Source of the DNA: Acidobacteriota bacterium
Lineage (GTDB): Bacteria; Acidobacteriota; Vicinamibacteria; Vicinamibacterales; UBA2999
Length of the DNA: 6,369 nucleotides
Assembly (NCBI GenBank): GCA_947465275.1
Contig: CANIAI010000145.1
Span: forward strand, 1-6,369
Direction of reading: 5' to 3'
Positions 1-6,008 of this stretch are shown in pieces. The translations under genes and the position numbers were made by a program. The number at the start of each line of letters is the position of its first letter. The first letter of the stretch is position 1. The notes beneath the pieces were generated by a model. It saw only the letters and a list, made by a program, of their open reading frames with translations. It did no database searches and was not told where the DNA came from.

Positions 1-842
1 AACGCGCCGACGGTCTCGCCGCGCCGGCGTACGGTGAAGTGCGTGAGGCCATCGAGGTGATCGATGCGGCTCGCCTGCCAGTCGGCGCCGTCCGAGAGCC
101 CGAATGTCTCGACGGGACTCACGGCCGACGCCTGCAGCGCCGCCGCATCCGGACTGTCCGCGCCCAGCAGCAGCAGGCCGTTGCGCGGGACGAGATTCAC
201 GAGCCGCCGGAAGGCGAGGCGCACCGCGTCGAGGTCGGGGTAGATGTCGGCGTGGTCGAACTCGACGTTGTTCACCACGGCGATGTCGGGCAGGTACTTC
301 AGGAACTTCGCGGTCTTGTCGAAGAACGCGCTGTCGTACTCGTCACCCTCGATGACGAAGTCGCGTCCGCCGCCGACCCGGTAACTCGATCCCTCGTCCC
401 CGAAATTCATCGCGATGCCGCCGACGAGCAGGGTCGGGTCGAGCTGACCGCTGGTCAGCAGCCAGGCCGTCAGCGCAGTGGTGGTCGTCTTGCCGTGCGT
501 GCCGGCAACCACCGTCGAGCGCGCCCCCCAGAGGAAGTGGTCGCGAATGGCCTCGGGCAGCGAGCAGTAGCGCACCTTGCGTTCGAGCACGGTCTCGAGC
601 TCGGGGTTCCCGCGCGAGATCGCGTTCCCCACGACCACCAGGTCGATGTCGCTGGTGACGTGCTCGGGCGCATAGCCCGACAGCACCGGAATGCCCTCGC
701 GCGCGAGGAAGTCGCTCATGGGCGGGTACACGTGCAGGTCAGACCCGCTGACGGCGTACCCCCGCTGCCGCAGCAGCGCGGCGAGCGTGGCCATGGCGGT
801 GCCGCAGATGCCGATCAGGTGGACACGCTGGCCGTTACGCAA
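1..842 (-). CDS. mpl: UDP-N-acetylmuramate:L-alanyl-gamma-D-glutamyl-meso-diaminopimelate ligase (murein peptide ligase), 3' end missing
   Basis: Cytoplasmic ATP-dependent ligase that joins recycled tripeptide (L-Ala-gamma-D-Glu-mDAP) to UDP-MurNAc, bypassing MurC, MurD and MurE. The reading frame is open for 280 codons to the window edge. Family Mpl proteins are about 450-480 residues, so the C-terminal domain is outside. Visible signatures are HLIGICGTAM (8-17), which is Mpl-type rather than the MurC GxGG form, SGSD..VYPPMS (32-43), GNAISRGNP (72-80), the ATP P-loop VAGTHGKTTT (112-121), EGDEYDSAFFDK (165-176) and NNVEFDHADIY (191-201). I chose the TTG at 842-840 as start because it leaves only seven residues before the nucleotide-binding strand, has a strong GAGGAG ribosome-binding site 7 nt upstream, and no ATG/GTG lies nearby in frame. 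The start overlaps the ldcA stop by 8 bp (TTGCGTAA), implying translational coupling. The main alternative, MurC, is disfavoured by the motifs. Confidence 0.93.
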   Translation of the reverse strand, partial: MRNGQRVHLIGICGTAMATLAALLRQRGYAVSGSDLHVYPPMSDFLAREGIPVLSGYAPEHVTSDIDLVVVGNAISRGNPELETVLERKVRYCSLPEAIRDHFLWGARSTVVAGTHGKTTTTALTAWLLTSGQLDPTLLVGGIAMNFGDEGSSYRVGGGRDFVIEGDEYDSAFFDKTAKFLKYLPDIAVVNNVEFDHADIYPDLDAVRLAFRRLVNLVPRNGLLLLGADSPDAAALQASAVSPVETFGLSDGADWQASRIDHLDGLTHFTVRRRGETVGA

Positions 843-1770
843 CCGGCGACTCCTCGACGATGACGGCCGGCCGGTGGTCGGCCCGCACCCGCACCCGCGA
901 GCCGACCGGCAGCGACCAGCAGGGCCCGGTGGTGTGCCCCGACGGGAAGCCGAACAGCACCGGCGCGCCCGTCTCGGCGGTCAGGTCGGCGGCGAATTCC
1001 TCGACGATGGCGCGCGCCGTCACGCCGGCCTTCTCCTCGTCACAGCCACGCATCTCACCGAAGACGACCGCCTTCGCGCGCCCCAGCACCCCGGCGAGCC
1101 GCAGCTGCGTCAGCATGCGGTGCAGGCGGAAGGGACGCTCGTTGACGTCCTCGAGGAAGAGCACGCAGCCGGACGGCGGGTCGCACGCAAACGGGGTTCC
1201 GAGCGAGGCGCACAGCAGCGAGAGGGTGCCGCCGAACAGCGGGCCCGACTCCTCCCCCGGCTGCACCGTGGCGAGTCCCTCCGGCGCGAGCTCGAGCCCG
1301 ACACCTTCACCGGTCACCAGCCGCAGGAAGCTCTGCTCGTCGTAGCCCTCGGTGCCGCGCGCGAGGCGTCCGTCGAGCATCGGGCCGTGCAGCGCCGTCA
1401 GCCCATGCCGTCCCGTCAGCCAGGTCAGGATCGACGTGTTGTCGCTGTAACCGATGAACAGCTTCGGTGCATGCGACGGCTGCCACCCCTCGAGTTCGGG
1501 CAGCAGCTGCACACTGCCGTACCCGCCGCGCACCGCCATCACCGCCGCGACCGACGGGTCGGACCAGGCGCGCACGAAGGCGGCCGCGCGCAGTTCCGGC
1601 GGGCCGGATGTGAATCCCATGCGATCGAACACCGAGTCGTGCCAGACCGGCTCGAAGCCGAGACGACGCAGCTCCGCGCATCCCTTGTCGAACTCATCGC
1701 GGGCGAACGGGCTGGCGGGCGATACGAGGGCGATCCGGGAGCCAGGGCGAAGGGCGGGCGGCTTGATCAT
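835..1770 (-). CDS. ldcA: Muramoyltetrapeptide LD-carboxypeptidase (peptidase family S66)
   Basis: Cleaves the terminal D-Ala from murein tetrapeptides in the cytoplasm, yielding the tripeptide that Mpl re-uses. The 311-residue length is typical of the family. The S66 catalytic triad is visible: Ser109 in the nucleophile motif GYSDNT (107-112), Glu207 in LFLEDVNE (204-211), and His279 in GFPSGHTTGP (274-283). The N-terminal Rossmann-like part starts with PGSRIALVSPASP (9-21), and RGGYGS (81-86) is the usual glycine-rich loop. No signal peptide is seen, consistent with a cytoplasmic enzyme. The ATG at 1770 begins 15 bp after the nagZ stop with only a weak GGA upstream; at the other end it overlaps mpl by 8 bp. 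A microcin C immunity (MccF-type) S66 protein is an alternative, but the nagZ/mpl context makes the recycling role much more likely. Confidence 0.92.
   Translation of the reverse strand: MIKPPALRPGSRIALVSPASPFARDEFDKGCAELRRLGFEPVWHDSVFDRMGFTSGPPELRAAAFVRAWSDPSVAAVMAVRGGYGSVQLLPELEGWQPSHAPKLFIGYSDNTSILTWLTGRHGLTALHGPMLDGRLARGTEGYDEQSFLRLVTGEGVGLELAPEGLATVQPGEESGPLFGGTLSLLCASLGTPFACDPPSGCVLFLEDVNERPFRLHRMLTQLRLAGVLGRAKAVVFGEMRGCDEEKAGVTARAIVEEFAADLTAETGAPVLFGFPSGHTTGPCWSLPVGSRVRVRADHRPAVIVEESPVA
850..855 (-). promoter_or_regulatory. Shine-Dalgarno sequence of mpl
   Basis: The minus strand reads GAGGAG here, inside the last codons of ldcA, 7 nt before the TTG codon at 842-840. It is the clearest ribosome-binding site in the window and is what decides the rare TTG start of mpl. 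It shows that this organism does use Shine-Dalgarno initiation for internal operon genes, unlike the two divergent first genes. Confidence 0.7.
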
Positions 1771-1785
1771 CGAAGAGGATCCAGG

Positions 1786-2868
1786 TCAGAGGAAGCGCGC
1801 CATCTCGTCGGCGACGCGCCGGTGCTCGTCGGCCCCGAGGACCTGGCGCAGCGCCTTCGCGCCGGCCGGCATCGCCGGGGTGGTCAGGAATCGGTGCTTC
1901 GCCCGACGGGCCCGCAGGAGCGCGTCGTCCACACGCTTCGCGGACAGGCGGCCGTCCTCGACCGCGTACACGAGCGCCTCGAGGGTCTGCGCCTGCAGGT
2001 CGAGGTCCCCGCTGCAGATGAGCAGGCCGTCGCAGCCGGCGGCGATCGCCTCGACGGCCGCGTCGGGCACCGACCAGCTCTTCGCGATCGCCTTCATCTC
2101 GAGGTCATCGCTCAGGATGATGCCCTGGTAGCCGAGCTCCTCGCGCAGCATCCCGTTCACGATGCGCGACGACAACGTGGCGGGGCGCTGATCGTCGAGC
2201 GACGGCACGAGCACGTGGGCCGTCATGATGAAGGCCACCTCCGCCTCGATGGCGCGGCGGAACGGCACGAACTCCACGCGGCGAATCCGGTCGGGCGGAT
2301 GCTCGACGAGCGGCAGCTCGAGGTGCGAGTCGGTCGAGGTGTCGCCGTGCCCCGGGAAGTGCTTGCCGCACGCGGCCACCCCACCCGCCTGCAGGGCGCG
2401 GATGATCGCCGCGCCGAAGGTCGCCACGACCTCGGCATCGCCGGCGAGCGCGCGGTCACCGATGATCGGGTTCTTGGGGTTGGTGTGGATGTCGAGGACC
2501 GGTGCGTAGTCGAGCGTGATCCCGACGGCCCGCAGCTCCGCGGCGAGCGCCGTCCCGAACCGCTCGGCGAGCGCGACCTGGCCGCTGCGCCCGAGCGTGG
2601 CCATCGGCGGCCACTCGGTGAACGGCTTGCGGAGGCGCGCGACCCGCCCGCCCTCCTGGTCGACGCTGACCCAGAGGGGCTGCTCGGTGGCCAGCTGCTG
2701 GACGTCGTGCGACAGCTCGGCGACCTGCTCCGGCGCCTCGATGTTGCGCGCGAACAGGATGACGCCCCCCAACTGGAACTCGCGCGCCAGGGAGCGGGCC
2801 TCGGCTGGAACGGTGACGGCAGGCAGGCTGCCGATCAGGAGCTCACCGATCTCACGGCGCTGCGGCAC
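1786..2868 (-). CDS. nagZ: Beta-N-acetylhexosaminidase, glycoside hydrolase family 3 (NagZ type)
   Basis: Hydrolyses the GlcNAc-beta-1,4-(anhydro)MurNAc bond of internalised muropeptides in murein recycling. The protein is 360 residues, close to the single-domain Gram-negative NagZ (about 340), with no signal peptide and no C-terminal GH3 domain, so it is probably cytoplasmic. Motifs in order: GGVILFARN (34-42), VDQEGGRVARL (69-79), the GH3 hexosaminidase signature KHFPGHGDTSTDSH (169-182) containing the Asp180-His182 acid/base dyad, TAHV (216-219), and ILSDDLEM (251-258) whose Asp254 is the expected catalytic nucleophile. All catalytic residues are present. The start is a GTG at 2868-2866, preceded by no Shine-Dalgarno sequence but by a TATAAT box 6 nt upstream, suggesting a leaderless transcript. 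It is the first gene of the nagZ-ldcA-mpl operon. Confidence 0.95.
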   Translation of the reverse strand: MPQRREIGELLIGSLPAVTVPAEARSLAREFQLGGVILFARNIEAPEQVAELSHDVQQLATEQPLWVSVDQEGGRVARLRKPFTEWPPMATLGRSGQVALAERFGTALAAELRAVGITLDYAPVLDIHTNPKNPIIGDRALAGDAEVVATFGAAIIRALQAGGVAACGKHFPGHGDTSTDSHLELPLVEHPPDRIRRVEFVPFRRAIEAEVAFIMTAHVLVPSLDDQRPATLSSRIVNGMLREELGYQGIILSDDLEMKAIAKSWSVPDAAVEAIAAGCDGLLICSGDLDLQAQTLEALVYAVEDGRLSAKRVDDALLRARRAKHRFLTTPAMPAGAKALRQVLGADEHRRVADEMARFL

Positions 2869-2903
2869 GGTCCCATTATAGGGGGAGCGTTCGTCTCTAT
2901 AAT
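2868..2903 (-). promoter_or_regulatory. Promoter of the nagZ-ldcA-mpl operon, predicted leaderless
   Basis: On the minus strand a perfect consensus -10 box TATAAT lies at 2880-2875, followed by six bases (GGGACC) and the GTG start of nagZ. With standard numbering (-12 to -7 for the hexamer) the +1 nucleotide is the G of the GTG. With the common 17-bp spacer the -35 hexamer is ATTATA (2903-2898), which matches TTGACA at 3 of 6 positions and is the reverse complement of the neighbouring promoter's -10 box. The AT-rich hexamers stand out against the surrounding GC-rich DNA. Confidence 0.65.
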
Positions 2904-2910
2904 CTCCATG
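2875..2910 (+). promoter_or_regulatory. Promoter of the kinase-polX operon, predicted leaderless
   Basis: A perfect TATAAT -10 box lies at 2898-2903, then six bases (CTCCAT), then the GTG start of the kinase at 2910. The predicted +1 is the first base of the start codon, and there is no room for a Shine-Dalgarno sequence between box and start. The -35 position at a 17-bp spacer is ATTATA (2875-2880), again only 3 of 6 consensus matches, and it is the complement of the nagZ -10 box. The arrangement mirrors the nagZ promoter base for base in spacing. Confidence 0.65.
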
Positions 2911-3899
2911 TGCCCATCGTGACGTCCGCCCCGACCCGGATCGACCTGGCCGGCGGCACCATCGACATCTGGCCGCTCTACCTGTTCCACCCGGGCGCGC
3001 AGACGATCAACGCCGCGATCAGCATCCGCGCGCACGCCCGGATCGACCCGCGCGATGACGGGCGCGTCGTGCTCCGGTCCGAGGACACCGGCGTCACCGT
3101 CGAGGCCGACGGTTGGCGCGCGCTCCGTGCGTCGACGCCGCTCCGCCTGCTCGCCCTGCTGGCCCACCACTTCCAGGCCGAGGGGCTCACGCTGACCACG
3201 CGGTCGGAGTCGCCGGCCGGCGCCGGGCTGGCCGGCTCGTCCGCCCTGAACGTGGCCGTCTGCGCCGCCTTCGCGCGGTGGCGCGGCCTCACGATCGAGC
3301 CCGAGGCGCTGCTGCAGATCGCGATGAACGTCGAGGCGCAGACGATCGACGTCCCGACCGGGCTGCAGGACTACCGACCCGCCATGTACGGCGGCATCGC
3401 CGCCCTCGAGCTCGCCGTCGACGGCATCCACCGGCACGTGCTGCCGGTCCCCGCGGCCGAACTCGAGCGACGCCTGGTGCTCTGCTACACCGGCGAGCCG
3501 CGCAACTCGGGCACGAACAACTGGGAGATCACCAAGCGCCACATCGACGGCGACCGGCACGTCTTCGACTGCTTCGAGCGAATCCGTGACACCGCCGACG
3601 AGATGCGCACGGCGCTGGTGGCCGGAGACTGGGACCGCGTGGGCAGCGCCATCGCCCGCGAGTGGGAGAACCGGAAGCGGCTCGCGCCCGGCGTGACCAC
3701 GCCGGTCATCGACACCCTGATCGCCCGCGCGATGGCGGCCGGCGCGACGGCGGCCAAGGTCTGCGGCGCCGGCGGCGGCGGCTGCCTGTTCTGCTACGGT
3801 CCTCCCGAGGCGGTACCCGCGATCCGCGCGGCGCTTGCGGACGGCGGCGCCCGCCTGCTCGACTTCCGCCTCGAGCGCGACGGCCTGCGTCGTGGATAA
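2910..3899 (+). CDS. GHMP-superfamily sugar kinase (galactokinase/heptose-kinase-like), substrate unknown
   Basis: Predicted cytoplasmic ATP-dependent small-molecule kinase of 329 residues. The three GHMP motifs are in order: motif 1 APTRIDLAGGTIDIWPLY (7-24), motif 2, the ATP loop SPAGAGLAGSSALNVA (101-116), and C-terminal motif 3 AAKVCGAGGGGCLFC (281-295). PTGLQDYRPAMYGG (149-162) contains Asp154, in the position of the usual catalytic aspartate. The overall form resembles D-glycero-D-manno-heptose 7-phosphate kinase-like proteins (the 'kinase related to galactokinase and mevalonate kinase' group), but motif 1 reads GGTIDIWPLY rather than the GGGTD or GEHTD of those enzymes, so I do not assign a substrate. 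No heptose or galactose genes are visible. The GTG start sits 6 nt after a TATAAT box. It is divergent from nagZ and its last 8 bp overlap polX, so it heads the plus-strand operon. A murein-sugar kinase role is possible but only inferred from position. Confidence 0.85.
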   Translation: MPIVTSAPTRIDLAGGTIDIWPLYLFHPGAQTINAAISIRAHARIDPRDDGRVVLRSEDTGVTVEADGWRALRASTPLRLLALLAHHFQAEGLTLTTRSESPAGAGLAGSSALNVAVCAAFARWRGLTIEPEALLQIAMNVEAQTIDVPTGLQDYRPAMYGGIAALELAVDGIHRHVLPVPAAELERRLVLCYTGEPRNSGTNNWEITKRHIDGDRHVFDCFERIRDTADEMRTALVAGDWDRVGSAIAREWENRKRLAPGVTTPVIDTLIARAMAAGATAAKVCGAGGGGCLFCYGPPEAVPAIRAALADGGARLLDFRLERDGLRRG

Positions 3900-5637
3900 C
3901 CGCACGCTCGCCGGCTGCTTCGAGCAGATCGCCGACCTGCTCGAGCTCAAGGGCGAGAACGTCTTCAAGATTCGCGCGTACCGGTCGGCCGCCGAGACGA
4001 TTGGCGCGTGGGCCGACCCGGTCGGCGCGCTCGACGACCTGGCGCTGCGCGCCGTGCCGGGCATCGGGAAGGATCTCGCCGCGAAGATCCGCGAGCTGGC
4101 CTCGACCGGCCGCTGCGCCTATCACGAGGAGCTGCTGGCAGAATTCCCGGTCACCCTGCTCGAGGTGCTGAAGCTGCAGGGCGTCGGGCCCAAGACCGCG
4201 GCCCTGCTGTTCCGCGCGCTCGGGATCGCCACCGTCGACGCGCTGGCGGCCGCGGCGCGCGCCGGGCAGCTGCGCGAGCTGAAAGGCATTGGCCCGAAGA
4301 AGGAGGCGCTGATCCTCAAGGCGATCGACGAGCGCCGCCTCGATCAGGGACGCCACCTGCTCGCCGAGACCGCGACGCTCGCCGCGGAGCTCATCGCCCA
4401 CCTGCAGCAGCAGGCGCCGGCGGTCACCTTCGTTCCGGTCGGCAGCCTGCGCCGCGGGTCGGAGACCTGCGGCGACCTCGACATCCTCGCCGTCGGCGGC
4501 GACGCGACGCTGATGGACACCTTCGTGGCCCACCCGCGCGTCGAGCGTGTGCTCGCGCACGGCGACACCAAGTCGAGCGTTCGCCTGCAGGGCGGCTATC
4601 AGGCCGACCTCCGCCTCGTGCCGCCCGCCAGCCGCGGCGCGGCGATGCAGTACTTCACCGGCTCGAAGGCGCACAACATCGCCCTGCGCGACCGGGCGCT
4701 GCGCCTCGGCCTGACGCTGAACGAGTACGGCCTGACCCGCCTCGACGACGGCACCACCGTCGCCGGCGAGACCGAGGAGGGCCTCTACGAGGCGCTCGGC
4801 CTGGCGTGGGTGCCCCCCGAGCTGCGCGAGGACCGCGGCGAACTGGAGGCGGCCGCGGGCCAGTCGCTGCCGGCCCTCGTGTCGTTCGGCTCGCTGCGCG
4901 GCGACCTGCACATGCACACCACCGCGAGCGACGGCCGCGACACCATCGAGGCGATGGCCGCCGCGGCGCAGGCGCGCGGCTACGCCTACATCGCGATCAC
5001 CGACCACAGCAAGGCGCTCGCGATGGCCAACGGCCTCGACGAGCGCCGCGCGCTCGAGCATGCCGCGCGCGTGCGGGCGCTCAACGGCCGGTACGAGGGG
5101 CTGACGCTGCTCGCCGGCATCGAGTGCGACATCCTCGAGGACGGCCGGCTCGACCTCGACGACGAGTGCCTCGCCGCGCTCGACTTCGTCGTCGCGTCGG
5201 TGCACTCGCGCTTCAACCAGGAACCGCGACAGATGACCGACCGGCTGCTGCGCGCGATGGCGTGTCCCTGGGTCGACGCGATCGGGCATCCCACCGGGCG
5301 CCTGCTCCTGCGGCGCGACGCCTACACGTTCGCGCTCGACGAGGTCGCGGCGGCGGCCGGGCGCCACGGCGTGGCGCTCGAGATCAACAGCCAGGTCGAT
5401 CGACTCGACCTGAACGACGTGCACGCCCGGGCGGCGCGCACCCATGGCGTCCGCTTCCTCGTGTCGAGCGACGCCCACAGCACGGCGGCGCTCGGCAACG
5501 TCCAGTGGGGCGTGCAGGTCGCCCGCCGGGCGTGGCTCGATGACGACGCGATCCTCAACACGCGTCCCCTCGACGCCTTCCGGGCGGCGCTTCGCCGCCA
5601 TCGCCCCGCGCCCGTGTCGCGTGGCGCCTCCGAGTGA
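3892..5637 (+). CDS. polX: DNA polymerase/3'-5' exonuclease PolX (family X polymerase with C-terminal PHP domain)
   Basis: Gap-filling repair polymerase, expected to act in base excision repair with metal-dependent 3'-5' exonuclease/AP-endonuclease activity in its PHP domain. Numbered from the GTG at 3892 (581 residues, usual for bacterial PolX): N-terminal 8-kDa-like domain with FEQIADLLELKGEN..KIRAYR (10-31), helix-hairpin-helix loops VPGIGKDLA (55-63), LQGVGPKTA (95-103) and LKGIGPKKE (130-138), nucleotidyltransferase motif GSLRRGSETCGDLDIL (184-199) with Asp195 and Asp197, third palm aspartate in YQADLRLV (Asp239), and YFTGSKAHN (254-262). PHP motifs follow: GDLHMHT (337-343), ITDHS (369-373), GIECD (409-413), VHSRF (437-441), GHPTGR (465-470), EINSQ (497-501) and SSDAHST (525-531), so the metal ligands look intact. 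An upstream in-frame ATG at 3835 would add 19 unrelated residues inside the kinase, so I prefer the GTG, which overlaps the kinase stop (GTGGATAA). Confidence 0.95.
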   Translation: MDNRTLAGCFEQIADLLELKGENVFKIRAYRSAAETIGAWADPVGALDDLALRAVPGIGKDLAAKIRELASTGRCAYHEELLAEFPVTLLEVLKLQGVGPKTAALLFRALGIATVDALAAAARAGQLRELKGIGPKKEALILKAIDERRLDQGRHLLAETATLAAELIAHLQQQAPAVTFVPVGSLRRGSETCGDLDILAVGGDATLMDTFVAHPRVERVLAHGDTKSSVRLQGGYQADLRLVPPASRGAAMQYFTGSKAHNIALRDRALRLGLTLNEYGLTRLDDGTTVAGETEEGLYEALGLAWVPPELREDRGELEAAAGQSLPALVSFGSLRGDLHMHTTASDGRDTIEAMAAAAQARGYAYIAITDHSKALAMANGLDERRALEHAARVRALNGRYEGLTLLAGIECDILEDGRLDLDDECLAALDFVVASVHSRFNQEPRQMTDRLLRAMACPWVDAIGHPTGRLLLRRDAYTFALDEVAAAAGRHGVALEINSQVDRLDLNDVHARAARTHGVRFLVSSDAHSTAALGNVQWGVQVARRAWLDDDAILNTRPLDAFRAALRRHRPAPVSRGASE

Positions 5638-5639
5638 CC

Positions 5640-6008
5640 ATGGCCAAGAAGACCGTTGGATTCGTCGCGCTGCAGACCCTGCGGCAGGGCCCGCCCGACC
5701 CCGCGCAGGCGCTCGCCGAGATTCGGCGCATCTACTTCAAGACCAGCAGGCAGACGATCGAGCACGACATCGCGCACGCGATCGAGCTGCTGCGGTCGCT
5801 CCCCGACGAGGAACAGCGGGAACGCGCGACGGTCTTCATGGACGGGCTCGCGCAGATGCGGAAGGACTGGGGCGGCGGGAAGGGCGAGGCCGCCGAACGG
5901 AAAGGCGCGCCCGGCGGCGCGCGCAAGGCGGCCGCCGGCCCGAAGGGCGCGCCGAAGGGGCGCCCGGCGAAGGCCGGCCCCCGCAAGCCTGGTCGGCCGC
6001 GCGACTAG
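5640..6008 (+). CDS. Small conserved protein with basic Ala/Gly/Pro/Lys-rich tail, function unknown
   Basis: I cannot name this 122-residue protein. The first ~77 residues look folded and mostly helical, including AEIRRIYFKTSRQTIEHDI (26-44) and LRSLPDEEQRERATVFMDG (51-69). The remainder (78-122) is low-complexity, rich in Gly, Ala, Pro, Lys and Arg, with histone-H1-like or AT-hook-like pieces such as PKGRPAK and PGRPRD. Such tails are typically disordered and often bind nucleic acid, but this is inference. The ATG at 5640 is 2 bp after the polX stop; a GTG at 5634, giving the classic GTGA 4-bp overlap with polX and two extra residues, is equally possible. Either way it is probably translated with polX. 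The N-terminal part resembles hypothetical proteins I recall from Acidobacteriota, which I cannot verify here. The GC-rich tail DNA could also be prone to length variation. Confidence 0.72.
   Translation: MAKKTVGFVALQTLRQGPPDPAQALAEIRRIYFKTSRQTIEHDIAHAIELLRSLPDEEQRERATVFMDGLAQMRKDWGGGKGEAAERKGAPGGARKAAAGPKGAPKGRPAKAGPRKPGRPRD

Noticed and set aside
39..863. A 274-codon plus-strand frame opposite mpl.
   Set aside because: The minus strand here reads as an unbroken Mpl protein with P-loop and family motifs; the plus-strand product has none.
691..2922. A 743-codon open frame on the plus strand across ldcA and nagZ.
   Set aside because: It is antisense to two genes with intact catalytic motifs. 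Its protein is rich in Arg, Gly, Ala, His and Glu without any recognisable motif, as expected for a GC-rich shadow frame.
3835..3891. Upstream ATG start for polX adding 19 residues.
   Set aside because: The extra residues (Ala/Ser/Thr/Cys-rich) do not resemble a PolX N-terminus and lie wholly inside the kinase gene. The GTG at 3892 gives the usual PolX start and length.
2835..4064. A 409-codon minus-strand frame opposite the kinase.
   Set aside because: It would cross the divergent promoter region and lacks any motif, while the kinase frame carries all three GHMP motifs.
4008..5543. A 511-codon plus-strand frame overlapping polX in another phase.
   Set aside because: The product is almost entirely Arg, Ala, Gly and Pro, a typical frameshift shadow of a GC-rich gene.
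3706..5601. A 631-codon open frame on the minus strand opposite polX.
   Set aside because: PolX on the plus strand shows all polymerase and PHP motifs. The antisense product is compositionally biased (Arg, Val, Gly, Ala, Glu) and explained by high GC at third codon positions.
5876..6005. A DNA tandem repeat in the GC-rich 3' part of the small gene.
   Set aside because: The segment is compositionally repetitive (Ala/Gly/Pro/Lys codons), but I see no exact repeating unit, so it is a low-complexity coding tail rather than a repeat array.
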